From the NCBI RefSeq assembly GCF_003253735.1, contig NZ_QKYW01000006.1:62001-126000 (forward strand): a stretch of 64,000 nucleotides of DNA. The letters run 5' to 3'. The notes below the pieces were generated by a model. That model had not been told where the DNA came from and ran no database searches. It saw only the letters and a program-made list of their open reading frames with translations. Positions within the stretch are counted from its first letter, which is position 1; every line of letters begins with the position of its first letter. Positions 24,101 through 33,089 of the stretch are shown here, piece by piece. The DNA is from Pseudomonas sp. URMO17WK12:I2 (GTDB taxonomy: Bacteria > Pseudomonadota > Gammaproteobacteria > Pseudomonadales > Pseudomonadaceae). The position numbers and the translations under genes are program-made.

Positions 24101-26007
24101 GCATCGGCGACATGGCCGGTGACGTATTCGGCAATGGCCTGCTGCTGTCCGAGTCGCTGCAGCTGGTCGCGGCCTTCAACCATCTGCATATCTTCATCGA
24201 CCCGAACCCGGATGCGGCGCGCAGCTTCGCGGAGCGCAAGCGCCTGTTCGACCTGCCGCGTTCCAGTTGGGCCGACTACGACGCGTCGTTGATCTCCCAG
24301 GGTGGGGGCATCTTCCTGCGCAGCGCCAAGAGCATCGCCATCAGCCCGGAGATGAAGGCGCGCTTCGATATCCAGGCCGACAAGCTGGCGCCGACCGAGC
24401 TGCTCAATGCGCTGCTCAAGGCGCCGGTGGACCTGATCTGGAACGGTGGTATCGGCACCTACGTCAAGTCCAGCCGCGAGAGCCATGCCGACGTCGGCGA
24501 CAAGGCCAACGACGTGCTGCGCGTCGACGGCCGCGAACTGCGTGCCAAGGTGGTGGGCGAGGGCGGCAACCTGGGCATGACCCAGCTCGGTCGCGTCGAG
24601 TACGGCCTCAATGGCGGGGCCAGTAACACCGACTTCATCGACAACGCCGGTGGGGTGGACTGCTCCGACCACGAGGTGAACATCAAGATCCTGCTCAACG
24701 AGATCGTCACCGCCGGCGACATGACCGGCAAGCAGCGCAACACGCTGCTCGCCGAGATGACCGAGGACGTGGGCAATCTGGTATTGGGCAACAACTACAA
24801 GCAGACCCAGGCGCTGTCGCTGGCCGAGCGTCGTGCCCGCGAGCGTCAGGGCGAGTACAAGCGCCTGATGGCGGCATTGGAAGCCTCCGGTAAGCTGGAT
24901 CGCGCCCTGGAGTTCCTGCCCAGCGAGGAGGAACTCAACGAGCGGGCCACCAAGGGCCAGGGCCTGACCCGTCCCGAGCTGTCGGTGCTGATCTCCTACA
25001 GCAAGATCGAGCTGCAGGAAGCGCTGATCAAGTCCGATATCACCGACGACGAGTACCTGTCGCGAGAAATGGAAACCGCCTTCCCGGCGCGCCTGGCGCA
25101 GGAGTATGGCGAGTCCATGCGTCGCCACCGCCTCAAGCGCGAGATCGTCAGCACGCAGATCGCCAACGATCTGGTCAACCACATGGGCATCACCTTCGTG
25201 CAGCGCCTGAAGGAGTCCACCGGGGTGGGTTCCGCCCAGGTTGCCGCGGCTTATGTGGTGGTGCGGGATGTCTTCCACCTGCCGTTCTGGTGGCGGCAGA
25301 TCGAGGCCCTCGACAACCAGGTGCCGGCCGACCTGCAACTGACCATGATGGACGAGCTGATGCGCCTGGGCCGCCGCGCCACACGCTGGTACCTGCGCAG
25401 CCGCCGCAACGACCTGGATGCAGCCCGTGATGTCGCTCACCTCGGCCCACGTGTGAAAGCCCTGGCCATGCGTCTGGACGAGCTGCTCGAAGGCCCGGCC
25501 CGTGACGAGTGGATGGCGCGCTATCAGACCTACGTCGAAGCCGGCGTGCCGGAACTGTTGTCGCGCGTGGTCGCGGGTACCGGTCACCTGTACACGCTGC
25601 TGCCGATCATCGAGTCTGCTGACCTGACCGGTCGTGAGCCGACCGAGGTGGCGGCTGCGTACTTCGCGGTGTCCGATGCGCTGGACCTGTCGTGGTACCT
25701 GCAGCAGATCAGTGGCCTGAGCGTGGAAAGCAACTGGCAGGCCCTGGCCCGCGAGGCGTTCCGCGATGACCTGGACGCGCAGCAGCGCGCCATCACCGTC
25801 TCGGTGCTGCAACTGGCCAACGGCCCGGAGTCGATCGAGGCGCGGGTCGAGATGTGGCTGGAGCAGAACCGTCGACTGGTCGAGCGCTGGAAGGCCATGC
25901 TCGCCGAACTGCGTTCGGCCTCGGGCAGCGATTACGCCATGTACGCCGTGGCCAATCGCGAGCTGAGCGACCTGGCGCAAAGCCAACTGCCGGTGCTTCC
26001 GGCTTGA
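21139..26007 (+). CDS. gdhB: NAD-dependent glutamate dehydrogenase, large (180-kDa) class
   Basis: A 1622-residue enzyme of the large GDH class characterised in P. aeruginosa (GdhB). It oxidises glutamate to 2-oxoglutarate and ammonia, feeding arginine and glutamate carbon into the TCA cycle; the P. aeruginosa enzyme is stimulated by arginine. The N-terminal ~700 residues hold regulatory ACT-like domains (YSIHTLQNSVLSVRRDAQG). The catalytic part begins near residue 810 (FGNVARGGLRWSDREEDFR, KNAVIVPVGAKGGF), and the NAD-binding region has TTVIGIGDMAGDVFGNGLLL. A GGAG site lies 7 bases before the ATG. It is monocistronic, with a strong terminator 24 bp after the stop. A long opposite-strand open frame is a composition artefact. 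Confidence 0.95.
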   Translation: MAFFTAASKADFQQQLQAALAQHVSEQDQPQVALFAEQFFGIIALEELTQRRLSDLVGCTLSAWRLLAQFDPAQPQVRVFNPDYEKHGWQSTHTGIEVLHPDIPFLVDSVRIELKRRGYSIHTLQNSVLSVRRDAQGALLELLPKGTTGEGISLESLMFLEINRCASNVEIKSLQKTLLEVLEEVRLSVADFQPMKAKAQELLGKLGDGTFGHGSADPAELEEIKVFLAWLQDNHFTFLGYEEFTVHDDADGGHLQYDESSLLGLSKRLRSGLSKDDLHIEPYALAYLREPTLLSFAKAAQPSRVHRPAYPDFVSIREVDASGKVVKECRFLGIYTSTAYSESVRDIPYIRRKVAEVEQRSGFISQGHLSKELVKVLEVLPRDDLFQTPVDELASTALSIVQIQERNKVRLFLRFDPYGRFVYALAYVPRDIYSTETRLRIQQVLVDRLQASDCEFWTYFSESVLARVQFILRVDPKNKLDIDPQQLEREVVQACRSWTDDYAALAVENFGEAKGTRVLTDFPKSFPAGYRERFAPHSAVVDMQHLRSLSEERPLVMSFYQPLVPGERQLHCKLYHADTPLALSDVLPVLENLGLRVLGEFPYRLQHQNGREFWIHDFAFTYPEGMKLDIQQLNDTLQDAFVHIVRGNAENDSFNRLVLTAGLAWRDVALLRAYARYLKQIRLGFDLGYIANTLLNHADIARELVRLFKTRFYLARKLNADDLNDKQQKLEQAILGALDNVAVLNEDRILRRYLDLIKATLRTNFYQPDALGEVKNYFSFKFNPSAIPELPRPVPKFEIFVYSPRVEGVHLRFGNVARGGLRWSDREEDFRTEVLGLVKAQQVKNAVIVPVGAKGGFVPRRLPVGGGRDEIQAEAIACYRIFISGLLDITDNLKEGEVAPPANVVRHDGDDPYLVVAADKGTATFSDIANGIANEYGFWLGDAFASGGSAGYDHKGMGITAKGGWVSVQRHFRERGIDVQKDLTTVIGIGDMAGDVFGNGLLLSESLQLVAAFNHLHIFIDPNPDAARSFAERKRLFDLPRSSWADYDASLISQGGGIFLRSAKSIAISPEMKARFDIQADKLAPTELLNALLKAPVDLIWNGGIGTYVKSSRESHADVGDKANDVLRVDGRELRAKVVGEGGNLGMTQLGRVEYGLNGGASNTDFIDNAGGVDCSDHEVNIKILLNEIVTAGDMTGKQRNTLLAEMTEDVGNLVLGNNYKQTQALSLAERRARERQGEYKRLMAALEASGKLDRALEFLPSEEELNERATKGQGLTRPELSVLISYSKIELQEALIKSDITDDEYLSREMETAFPARLAQEYGESMRRHRLKREIVSTQIANDLVNHMGITFVQRLKESTGVGSAQVAAAYVVVRDVFHLPFWWRQIEALDNQVPADLQLTMMDELMRLGRRATRWYLRSRRNDLDAARDVAHLGPRVKALAMRLDELLEGPARDEWMARYQTYVEAGVPELLSRVVAGTGHLYTLLPIIESADLTGREPTEVAAAYFAVSDALDLSWYLQQISGLSVESNWQALAREAFRDDLDAQQRAITVSVLQLANGPESIEARVEMWLEQNRRLVERWKAMLAELRSASGSDYAMYAVANRELSDLAQSQLPVLPA

Positions 26008-26030
26008 TCTGAGCTAGCTGCTGGCAATAA

Positions 26031-26060
26031 AAAACGCCCCGACCTGTTCGGGGCGTTTTC
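26031..26060. terminator. Bidirectional terminator between gdhB and the hydrolase gene
   Basis: AAAACGCCCCG (26031-26041) pairs perfectly with CGGGGCGTTTT (26049-26059) around a 7-base loop. T tracts on both strands serve both convergent genes. Confidence 0.92.
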
Positions 26061-26091
26061 ATATCTGTCGCGGGCTCTGCGTTGATACTGC

Positions 26092-27090
26092 TCAGGGCTT
26101 TCGTTGGAGTCTTTCGAGCAGTGCCTTGTGAAAGCGCTCAGGCTCTTGGATCTGCGGCGAGTGGCCAAGATCCGGGAATGTCACCAGGGTGGCATCGGGT
26201 ATGCGCTTGGCAGTGGCTGGCCCCAGCGCCTTGTAGTTGCCCAGCTTGCTGCGCAGCGCTTCGGGCGCGGTGTCCTTGCCGATGGCGGTATTGTCCTGCT
26301 CGCCGATCAGCAACAGCGTGGGCATCTTCAAGTGGGGAAATTCGTACACCACCGGCTGGGTGTAGACCATGTCGTAGGTCAGCGCCGAGTTCCAGGCGAC
26401 GATCTCCTTGCCGTCACCGGCGAACATGCCCGCCTGCATGTCGACCCAGCGATCGAACTCGGGCCGCCACTGGCCGGCGTAGTAGGTATTCTTCTGGTAG
26501 TTGCGGCTGGCCTCGGCAGTGGTTTTCAGCTCGCGCTGGTACCAGCGGTCGACGCTCTGGTAGGGCACACCGAGGGTTTTCCAGTCCTCCAGGCCAATCG
26601 GGTTGACCATCACCAGTTGCTCGACCTGATCGGGGTAGAGCAGGGCGTAGCGGGTGGCGAGCATGCCGCCCATGGAGTGACCCATGACGGTCACCTTGTC
26701 GACGCCGATCTGCTCTAGCAGCGCGTGGGTATTGCTGGCCAGTTGCTGGAAGCTGTACTGGTAATGCGCCGGTTTGCTGGATTTGCAGAAACCGATCTGG
26801 TCCGCCGCGACCACGCGGTAACCTGCCTCGCTCAGTGCCTTGATGCTGCCTTCCCAGGTCGCCGCGCAAAAGTTCTTGCCGTGCATCAGCAGTACCGTGC
26901 GGCCGTTGGCCTTGTCGGGGTGCACGTCCATGTAGGCCATCTGTAGCGAGCTGCCTTGCGACTCGAAGTTGAAGCGTTTGACCTCATGGGGATAGTCGAA
27001 ACCCTGCAACTCGGCGCCGTAGCGAGGCGTTTCGGCGGCAAGGGCAGGCAGGCTGACTGCGATCAGCATAGAAGCGAGGGCAATGCGCAC
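26092..27090 (-). CDS. Exported alpha/beta hydrolase
   Basis: A 332-residue alpha/beta-hydrolase with a signal peptide (MRIALASMLIAVSLPALAA), so it acts in the periplasm or outside. The oxyanion-hole motif is LLMHGKNF, the nucleophile elbow is VMGHSMGGM (Ser), the acid is probably in LLIGEQDNTA, and the catalytic His is in FPDLGHSPQIQEP. The substrate is unknown; relatives are annotated as lipases, esterases or haloperoxidase-like hydrolases. The GTG at 27090 is chosen because it gives an intact signal peptide and has GGAG upstream; an ATG 21 bases further in is possible. It converges on gdhB at a shared terminator. Confidence 0.88.
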   Translation of the reverse strand: MRIALASMLIAVSLPALAAETPRYGAELQGFDYPHEVKRFNFESQGSSLQMAYMDVHPDKANGRTVLLMHGKNFCAATWEGSIKALSEAGYRVVAADQIGFCKSSKPAHYQYSFQQLASNTHALLEQIGVDKVTVMGHSMGGMLATRYALLYPDQVEQLVMVNPIGLEDWKTLGVPYQSVDRWYQRELKTTAEASRNYQKNTYYAGQWRPEFDRWVDMQAGMFAGDGKEIVAWNSALTYDMVYTQPVVYEFPHLKMPTLLLIGEQDNTAIGKDTAPEALRSKLGNYKALGPATAKRIPDATLVTFPDLGHSPQIQEPERFHKALLERLQRKP

Positions 27091-27175
27091 GGCGATGCTC
27101 CAGACAGGTAGGGGAGCAAAGACTGACCCCTCATCGTCGCGCACGTCCCGGCGAAGTAGTTACAAAACCTGTCGC

Positions 27176-28039
27176 TCAGCTCAACTCGCGCACATAACGC
27201 AGCATGTCCGGTGCGCCTGCTTGAAGCAGCCCTTCACCCAGCGCGCAGGCTTGGGGCGAGTGTTTGGGCAGCAACAGGAACTCCGGCGAGCCCGGTGTAC
27301 GCAGCAGACTCAGGCGCGCATAGGGCACCTCATGCTCCATCAGCAGCTGCATGAAGCAGGCATCGCTCCAGGCCGCGCAGGGCATCGCCAGGGCATGGTA
27401 GTGCTGTTCCAGATCGTGCAGGCCGGCAGGGCTGATGCGGTAGTAGGTAATGTGCGCCGGCAGAGTGATTTCCAGGCCGCGCAGCCGCGCATAGGCCACG
27501 GCGCAGGCGAACGCCTCGGGGTTCGCCTCGCCGGCCCAGAACAGTCGCTCGCCGCGCCACTGGGCGTGAAACAGCTCGAGATTCTGATGCGGGTAGTCGG
27601 GCAGCGCCTTGCTCAGGTGCTTGAGGAAGTCGCGATAGCTGATGATGCGAATCTGCCGGCAGGCTTCACTGGCTGCGTAGTCCTCGAGGCTGCCGTAGCT
27701 GCCGTCGCAGTGAACCAGGCTGTCGACCAGGCGCAGGTCGAACTGTTGCAGATAGCGATGTTCGACTTCGATGAGTTGGATCAATGCGGCGTGGGCTTCG
27801 GCCTTGTCTTCCTGCACCGGACCGGACAGTGCACTGCGTGGCAGGTCCTTGAGACGCTGCAGCGGCGGGCCGCCGAGCCAGCAGATGTTGTCGGCAAAGG
27901 TGGGGATGGCGGAGAACGGCAGCTGCAACTGGCTGGCGCGTTCGAAGATCGGCTTGCAACCGCGGCCAAGCAGACCCACGCGCTGAGCCAGGGCGGCCAG
28001 GCGTGAAGCAAGAGGGCTGGGCTGTTCAGGCAGGCTCAT
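27176..28039 (-). CDS. Uncharacterised protein, probably DUF6685 family
   Basis: A 287-residue soluble protein without signal peptide or membrane helix. Conserved-looking stretches are TFADNICWLGGPPLQRLKD near residue 50 and LVDSLVHCDGSYGSLEDYAA near residue 110. I recall this as a Pseudomonas-restricted family of unknown function (DUF6685) but cannot verify the number. The ATG at 28039 has no strong Shine-Dalgarno; an in-frame extension upstream has no better start. It is transcribed away from the DUF2835 gene and ends 85 bp before the hydrolase start. No enzyme motif was seen. Confidence 0.7.
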   Translation of the reverse strand: MSLPEQPSPLASRLAALAQRVGLLGRGCKPIFERASQLQLPFSAIPTFADNICWLGGPPLQRLKDLPRSALSGPVQEDKAEAHAALIQLIEVEHRYLQQFDLRLVDSLVHCDGSYGSLEDYAASEACRQIRIISYRDFLKHLSKALPDYPHQNLELFHAQWRGERLFWAGEANPEAFACAVAYARLRGLEITLPAHITYYRISPAGLHDLEQHYHALAMPCAAWSDACFMQLLMEHEVPYARLSLLRTPGSPEFLLLPKHSPQACALGEGLLQAGAPDMLRYVRELS

Positions 28040-28206
28040 GGCAGCTCGCGTACGTCGGTTTGCCCGGCGCAGTGTGGCAGAGCCGACGGCGAGTTGCACG
28101 GCCCCGGGTGCAGAATGTCCACAGCTTGGCCGTAATGCCCGGGGTGCGACGCGTATAGCGCTCGGGAGTGTGGCAGAATCCGTTCATTGATTTGCAAGGA
28201 GCCTCC

Positions 28207-28428
28207 ATGGCCAGCCTGGTTCTGGATATCGCATTACCCGCAGACCGCGTGCAGGCGATCTATCAGGGACGGGCCAACCGCATTCAGGCGCTCAGCCGTG
28301 ACGGGCGCCGGGTCAGTATTCCGGCCCACCATTTCCGACCGTTTCTGACCCATACCGGCATTCATGGTTCCTTCGAGCTGCAATTCAACGATGCCGGCGA
28401 GCTGCTAAGCCTGCGGCGCTTGCCCTGA
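28207..28428 (+). CDS. DUF2835 family protein
   Basis: A 73-residue protein matching DUF2835: SLVLDIALPADRVQAIYQG, RANRIQALSRDGRRVSIPA, HHFRPFLTHTGIHGSFEL. The family is small, highly conserved in Pseudomonas and relatives, and of unknown function; its size and basic beta-rich character suggest a nucleic-acid or protein adaptor (inference). AAGGAG at 28196-28201 fixes the start at 28207 rather than at an upstream in-frame start at 28168. It is monocistronic, followed by about 630 bp of repeat-bearing intergenic DNA, and divergent from the DUF6685-like gene. Confidence 0.88.
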   Translation: MASLVLDIALPADRVQAIYQGRANRIQALSRDGRRVSIPAHHFRPFLTHTGIHGSFELQFNDAGELLSLRRLP

Positions 28429-28505
28429 GAACCTGTTCATAACCTTCAGGCCAGGTTCGTCGATTTTGGCAGCTAAGTGGCGCAAGCGGCCGTAAGACCT
28501 CTATC

Positions 28506-28532
28506 TGTGGGAGCGGGCCATGCCCGCGAAAA
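28506..28532 (+). repeat. REP-like element, single copy
   Basis: TGTGGGAGCGGGCCATGCCCGCGAAAA-type sequence with an inner GCGGGC/GCCCGC stem. It is the same class as the inverted pair at 12728-12793. Confidence 0.7.
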
Positions 28533-28614
28533 TAATGGACATAGCCCATTCCTTCAGAATGAGTCCGCTAGCATTACCGAGTTGCTTGTGCGCTCGGTTC
28601 CGCTCTGACGAGCG

Positions 28615-28897
28615 GGTTTCTTTTGGCATCGCCCGGATGGCCGGCCCCGCCAAAAGAAACCAAAAGGTCTAGCCCCGCCATCCGGCCCCAGCTTCGCCGG
28701 GGTTCCCTCGCTTCATCATTGTTCCGAGGGCCCGACCTAGGCGGCCCCCCCCCCGAAGGGCCATCCTTGGCCCATCGCGGCTCTCGCGACATCCATGTCG
28801 CTCAAGGCTGCCCGCCCGGCCCTCTCCACAACGATTCCACTCGGCCTCCTGAAGGGGCGATTGGCGTCGTCTGTTACTTTTGCACAAGAGAAACATA
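28615..28897. repeat. Intergenic palindromic element
   Basis: A perfect 13-bp inverted repeat GGTTTCTTTTGGC (28615-28627) / GCCAAAAGAAACC (28649-28661) is followed by short GC-rich palindromes, a run of ten C at 28745-28754, and a degenerate TTACTTTTGCACAAGAGAAAC at 28876-28896. Similar AAAGAAACC-bounded blocks occur in many Pseudomonas intergenic regions. No coding capacity is convincing on either strand. Confidence 0.5.
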
Positions 28898-29058
28898 AAA
28901 AAGCCAAAGCGCTGGATGTCCGCTTCTGCCTTGTAGTTGCCGCTTCTTGCGTATCTAGTTCGCGAGATCGTGAACAGGCTCTAATCCTCGCTACGCGGCC
29001 CCTTGGCCGGCTATAATTCGCGCCTTTCGATTTCGCCACTGCCGAGCTAAGCCTGCCC

Positions 29059-30081
29059 ATGTACAACCTGGCCCGCGAGCTGCTGTTCAAACTGTCCCCG
29101 GAAACTTCCCACGAGCTGTCCATCGACCTGATCGGCGCCGCTGGCCGCCTGGGTCTGGCCGGGCGCTTGTGCAAGGCGCCGAGCAGCCTGCCGGTGACGG
29201 TCATGGGGCTGCAGTTCGCCAACCCGGTGGGCCTGGCCGCGGGGCTGGACAAGAACGGCGATGCCATCGACGGTTTCGCGCAGCTTGGGTTCGGCTTCGT
29301 TGAGATCGGTACCGTCACCCCGCGGCCGCAGCCTGGTAACCCCAAACCGCGTTTGTTCCGCCTGCCGGAGGCCGAGGCGATCATCAACCGCATGGGCTTC
29401 AACAACCATGGCGTCGACCACCTGCTGGCCCGCGTGCAGGCGGCCAAATACCGTGGGGTGCTGGGCATCAACATCGGCAAGAACGTCGATACCCCGGTCG
29501 AGCGCGCGGTGGACGATTACCTGATCTGCCTGGACAAGGTCTACGCCCAGGCCAGCTACATCACCGTCAACGTCAGCTCGCCGAACACGCCGGGGCTGCG
29601 CAGCCTGCAGTTCGGCGATTCGCTCAAGCAACTGCTCGATGCCCTGCACAAGCGCCAGAACCAACTGACCCTGAGCCATGGCCGACGTGTACCGCTGGCG
29701 ATCAAGATCGCCCCCGACATGAGCGACGAGGAAACCGTTCAGGTCGCCGCGGCGCTGCTGGAAAGCGGCATGGATGCGGTGATCGCCACCAATACCACGC
29801 TGAGCCGCGAGGGCGTCGAGAACCTGGCGTTCGCCAATGAAGCCGGTGGGCTCTCCGGTGCACCTGTGCGTGAAAAGAGCACCCACACGGTCAGCGTGCT
29901 GGCGAGCGAACTGGGTGGGAGGTTGCCGATCATCGCAGCCGGTGGCATCACCGAGGGCCGACATGCTGCAGAGAAGATCGCGGCCGGTGCGAGCCTGGTG
30001 CAGATCTATTCGGGCTTCATCTATAAGGGACCGGCGTTGATTCGCGAGGCGGTGGACGCCATCGCCGCGGCGCGGCGCTGA
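29059..30081 (+). CDS. pyrD: Dihydroorotate dehydrogenase (quinone), class 2
   Basis: A 340-residue flavoenzyme that oxidises dihydroorotate to orotate with quinone as acceptor in pyrimidine synthesis, at the inner membrane. The class 2 N-terminal extension ([20 protein letters not shown]) binds the membrane. FMN and substrate motifs are visible: [36 protein letters not shown], the active-site serine in [11 protein letters not shown], and [15 protein letters not shown] near the C-terminus. Length is normal for the family. The next gene, rmf, is convergent, as in P. aeruginosa, and the hairpin between them appears to serve rmf better than pyrD. Confidence 0.96.
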   Translation: MYNLARELLFKLSPETSHELSIDLIGAAGRLGLAGRLCKAPSSLPVTVMGLQFANPVGLAAGLDKNGDAIDGFAQLGFGFVEIGTVTPRPQPGNPKPRLFRLPEAEAIINRMGFNNHGVDHLLARVQAAKYRGVLGINIGKNVDTPVERAVDDYLICLDKVYAQASYITVNVSSPNTPGLRSLQFGDSLKQLLDALHKRQNQLTLSHGRRVPLAIKIAPDMSDEETVQVAAALLESGMDAVIATNTTLSREGVENLAFANEAGGLSGAPVREKSTHTVSVLASELGGRLPIIAAGGITEGRHAAEKIAAGASLVQIYSGFIYKGPALIREAVDAIAAARR

Positions 30082-30090
30082 ATCACGGGC

Positions 30091-30117
30091 AATAAAAAGG
30101 GCTCCCTGAGGGAGCCC
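30091..30117 (-). terminator. rmf terminator (and pyrD 3' hairpin)
   Basis: GGGCTCCC (30099-30106) and GGGAGCCC (30110-30117) form an 8-bp stem with a 3-base loop. On the minus strand it is followed by TTTTTATT, so it is a good rho-independent terminator for rmf; on the plus strand there is no T tract. Confidence 0.85.
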
Positions 30118-30177
30118 CTGGGCTCTCGCCCGCCGCTCGGATGGAGCGTGCTTGGTGAAGTCGGTAGGTCCTTGGCT

Positions 30178-30393
30178 TTAGCCGACAGCGCGAAGTTCGT
30201 TGAGTCGATGAATACCGGCAGTGCCGGTCAAACCGTCCCAGTTGTCACCGCGGCCTTCACGCCAGCCATTGAGCCAGGCTTGACGCACGGACGGAAGAGT
30301 GAAAGGACACAGCTCGCGGGATTTACCACTGATACCGTACTGATAGCCGCGCAAAAATGCTTTTTCTAACGGATCACGCTTAAGTCTTCTCAT
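30178..30393 (-). CDS. rmf: Ribosome modulation factor
   Basis: A 71-residue basic protein that dimerises 70S ribosomes into inactive 100S particles in stationary phase. The family pattern is clear: RRLKRDPLEKAFLRGYQYG, the central GKSRELCPF and VRQAWLNGWREGRGDNWDG. It lies convergent to pyrD and upstream of rlmL, as in P. aeruginosa. In other Pseudomonas its expression rises in stationary phase and slow growth, so the 420 bp upstream probably carry a regulated promoter, though none was identified by eye. Confidence 0.95.
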   Translation of the reverse strand: MRRLKRDPLEKAFLRGYQYGISGKSRELCPFTLPSVRQAWLNGWREGRGDNWDGLTGTAGIHRLNELRAVG

Positions 30394-30815
30394 AGGGTGT
30401 TGCCCTCACTTGTTGACTGTATGTCCCGTAGACCTTTGGAAGGTCAGGCAGAAGGTCTGCCGTTGGAGTCCGCTGCCGGCGTCGCGAGCCTCCATGTGCC
30501 GCCGTCATTGCGACGACGGCCTGGGTAGATTTCTATCGAATGTGCGATGCGCTGTGAATGATCGATTTGTCATAAGGACGTAACGCTTTCGAGGGTGAGG
30601 CCATAAGCTTTTCAGGTGATATCCGCGCCGCTGCCTGAAACCCGCGCTACCAGCGGCTTGTGTGAAAGTTGCTGGTGTTTTGCCATCGTGAATGGCTATC
30701 GATTGCAGCTGATATTTATTCGGACGAAGGGTCGCATTGCGACTTCCTGTCACTTATTTTTGGTTGCGCCCACCATTGAGCCAACCCATTACCGCCTTCG
30801 GGCACTGGATTTATG
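30394..30815. other. Divergent intergenic region, rmf and rlmL
   Basis: About 420 bp, lower in GC than the neighbouring genes, with no supported gene. It should contain the promoters of rmf (leftward) and rlmL (rightward). Confidence 0.6.
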
Positions 30816-33062
30816 ATGTCGGAACAACACGAACTCTTCCTCACCTGTCCCAAGGGGCTCGAAGGCCTGCTGCTCGAGGAAGCCAAGGCTCTGGGCCTGA
30901 ACGATGCCCGCGAGCACACCTCTGCAATTCGCGGCCTGGCCAGCATGGAAACGGCGTATCGCCTGTGCCTGTGGTCGCGCCTGGCCAACCGGGTGCTGCT
31001 GGTAATGGCGCGCTTCCCGGTGCGCGATGCCGAGACCCTGTATGAAGGTGTGCTCAATGTCGACTGGTTCGAGCACCTGGAACCCGGTGGCAGCCTGGCC
31101 GTGGAGTTCAGTGGTAATGGCTCGGGCATCGACAACACCCACTTCGGCGCGCTGAAGGTCAAGGACGCCATCGTCGACAAGCTGCGCCAGGCCGACGGTA
31201 CTCGTCCCTCGGTGGACAAGCTCAATCCGGATTTGCGCGTGCACCTGCGCCTGGATCGTGGTGAAGCGATCCTGTCGCTGGATCTCTCTGGTCACAGCCT
31301 GCACCAGCGCGGCTATCGCCTGCAGCAGGGGGCGGCGCCGTTGAAAGAAAACCTGGCCGCTGCCGTACTGATCCGCGCCGGCTGGCCACGGATCGCCGCA
31401 GAAGGCGGCGCCCTGGCTGACCCGATGTGCGGCGTGGGCACCTTTCTGGTCGAGGCGGCGATGATCGCCGCCGATATCGCGCCGAATCTTACGCGCGAGC
31501 AGTGGGGCTTCAGCAATTGGCTCGGCCATGTGCCAGCCACCTGGAGCCGCCTGCGTGCCGAGGCCGAAGAGCGCGCTGCAGCCGGTATGGCCAAGCCGCC
31601 CTTGTGGATTCGTGGGTATGAAGCTGATCCGCGGCTGATCCAGCCGGCGCGCAACAACATCGACCGCGCCGGTCTGAGCGACTGGATCAAGGTCTACCAG
31701 GGTGAAGTGGCGACTTTCGAGCCGCGCCCGGATCAGAATCAGAAAGGTCTGGTGATCAGTAACCCGCCCTATGGCGAGCGCCTGGGCGACGAGGCGAGCC
31801 TGCTGTACCTCTATCAGAATCTTGGCGAGCGCCTGCGCCAAGCTTGCATGGGCTGGGAAGCCGCGGTATTCACCGGCGCTCCCGACCTGGGCAAGCGCAT
31901 GGGCATCCGCAGCCACAAGCAGTATTCGTTCTGGAACGGCGCCCTGCCATGCAAGCTGCTGCTGATCAAGGTGCAGCCCGAGCAGTTCGTCACCGGCGAG
32001 CGGCGCACACCGGAGCAGCGTGAGCGTGAACGCGAGCAGAATGAGTTGCAGGCCGAGGCGCCGAAGCTCAATCGCAACGGCAATCCGATCAAGCCGGCAC
32101 CGGCGCCTGTCGAGCAGGCACGCCTGAGCGAAGGCGGGCAGATGTTCGCCAATCGCCTGCAGAAGAACCTCAAGCAGCTTGGCAAGTGGGCGCGTCGCGA
32201 AGGCGTCGACTGCTACCGCCTGTACGATGCCGACATGCCCGAGTACGCCCTGGCCATCGATCTGTACCACGATTGGGTGCACGTCCAGGAATACGCGGCG
32301 CCGCGCTCGATCGACCCGGAGAAGGCCCAGGCGCGGCTGTTCGATGCTCTGGCGGCGATTCCCCAGGCGCTGGGTGTCGACAAGAGCAAGGTGGTGATCA
32401 AGCGCCGCGAGCGGCAGAGCGGCACCAAGCAGTACGAGCGCCAGGCGGTTCAGGGGCAGTTCATGGAGGTGAAGGAGGGCGGCATCAAGCTGCTGGTCAA
32501 CCTCACCGATTACCTGGATACCGGCCTGTTCCTCGACCACCGCCCGCTGCGCCTGCGCATCCAGAAGGAGGCAGCCGGCAAGCGCTTCCTCAACCTGTTC
32601 TGCTACACCGCCACGGCATCCGTGCACGCGGCCAAGGGGGGCGCGCGCAGCACCACCAGCGTCGACCTGTCGAAAACCTATCTGGACTGGGCGCGGCGCA
32701 ATCTGTCGCTCAACGGCTTTTCGGACAAGAACCGCCTGGAGCAGGGTGACGTGATGAGCTGGCTGGCCGACGACCGTGGCGAGTACGAGCTGATCTTCAT
32801 CGACCCGCCGACCTTTTCGAATTCCAAGCGGATGGAAGGCGTATTCGACGTGCAGCGTGACCACGTGCAGTTGCTGGACATGGCCATGGCGCGCCTGGCG
32901 CCGGGCGGCGTGCTGTATTTCTCCAACAACTTCCGCAAGTTCGCTCTCGACGAGCAGTTGCCGGCGCGTTATCAGGTCGAGGAAATCACCGCCCAGACCA
33001 TCGATCCGGACTTCGTGCGCAACGCCAAGATCCACCGCGCCTGGAAGGTGATGGCCAAGTAA
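30816..33062 (+). CDS. rlmL: Bifunctional 23S rRNA methyltransferase RlmK/RlmL
   Basis: A 748-residue fusion enzyme. The N-terminal half (THUMP domain plus RlmL) makes m2G2445 and contains LADPMCGVGTFLVEAA and the target-base motif SNPPYGERLGDE. The C-terminal half (RlmK) makes m7G2069 and contains LNLFCYTATASVHAAKGGAR and FIDPPTFSNSKRMEG. Both modify 23S rRNA helix 74 during 50S assembly using S-adenosylmethionine. The ATG at 30816 is preferred over the adjacent ATG at 30813 by comparison with other RlmL N-termini (MSxxxELFLTCPKGLE). Full length, no lesions. The convergent dacB gene ends 77 bp downstream. Confidence 0.95.
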   Translation: MSEQHELFLTCPKGLEGLLLEEAKALGLNDAREHTSAIRGLASMETAYRLCLWSRLANRVLLVMARFPVRDAETLYEGVLNVDWFEHLEPGGSLAVEFSGNGSGIDNTHFGALKVKDAIVDKLRQADGTRPSVDKLNPDLRVHLRLDRGEAILSLDLSGHSLHQRGYRLQQGAAPLKENLAAAVLIRAGWPRIAAEGGALADPMCGVGTFLVEAAMIAADIAPNLTREQWGFSNWLGHVPATWSRLRAEAEERAAAGMAKPPLWIRGYEADPRLIQPARNNIDRAGLSDWIKVYQGEVATFEPRPDQNQKGLVISNPPYGERLGDEASLLYLYQNLGERLRQACMGWEAAVFTGAPDLGKRMGIRSHKQYSFWNGALPCKLLLIKVQPEQFVTGERRTPEQREREREQNELQAEAPKLNRNGNPIKPAPAPVEQARLSEGGQMFANRLQKNLKQLGKWARREGVDCYRLYDADMPEYALAIDLYHDWVHVQEYAAPRSIDPEKAQARLFDALAAIPQALGVDKSKVVIKRRERQSGTKQYERQAVQGQFMEVKEGGIKLLVNLTDYLDTGLFLDHRPLRLRIQKEAAGKRFLNLFCYTATASVHAAKGGARSTTSVDLSKTYLDWARRNLSLNGFSDKNRLEQGDVMSWLADDRGEYELIFIDPPTFSNSKRMEGVFDVQRDHVQLLDMAMARLAPGGVLYFSNNFRKFALDEQLPARYQVEEITAQTIDPDFVRNAKIHRAWKVMAK

Positions 33063-33089
33063 CTCGGCTCACCGCCGCTAGGGTAGAGC

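Noticed and set aside
22147..25986. Very long open frame (about 1280 codons) on the minus strand opposite gdhB
   Set aside because: GC-rich third-position effect: it mirrors gdhB, has no family features and no ribosome site.
28737..29480. 247-codon minus-strand frame over the pyrD start
   Set aside because: It overlaps the clear pyrD gene and the palindromic block; no family features.
30789..33035. Long minus-strand open frame opposite rlmL
   Set aside because: Exact shadow of the rlmL coding frame with His/Gln/Ala-rich composition.
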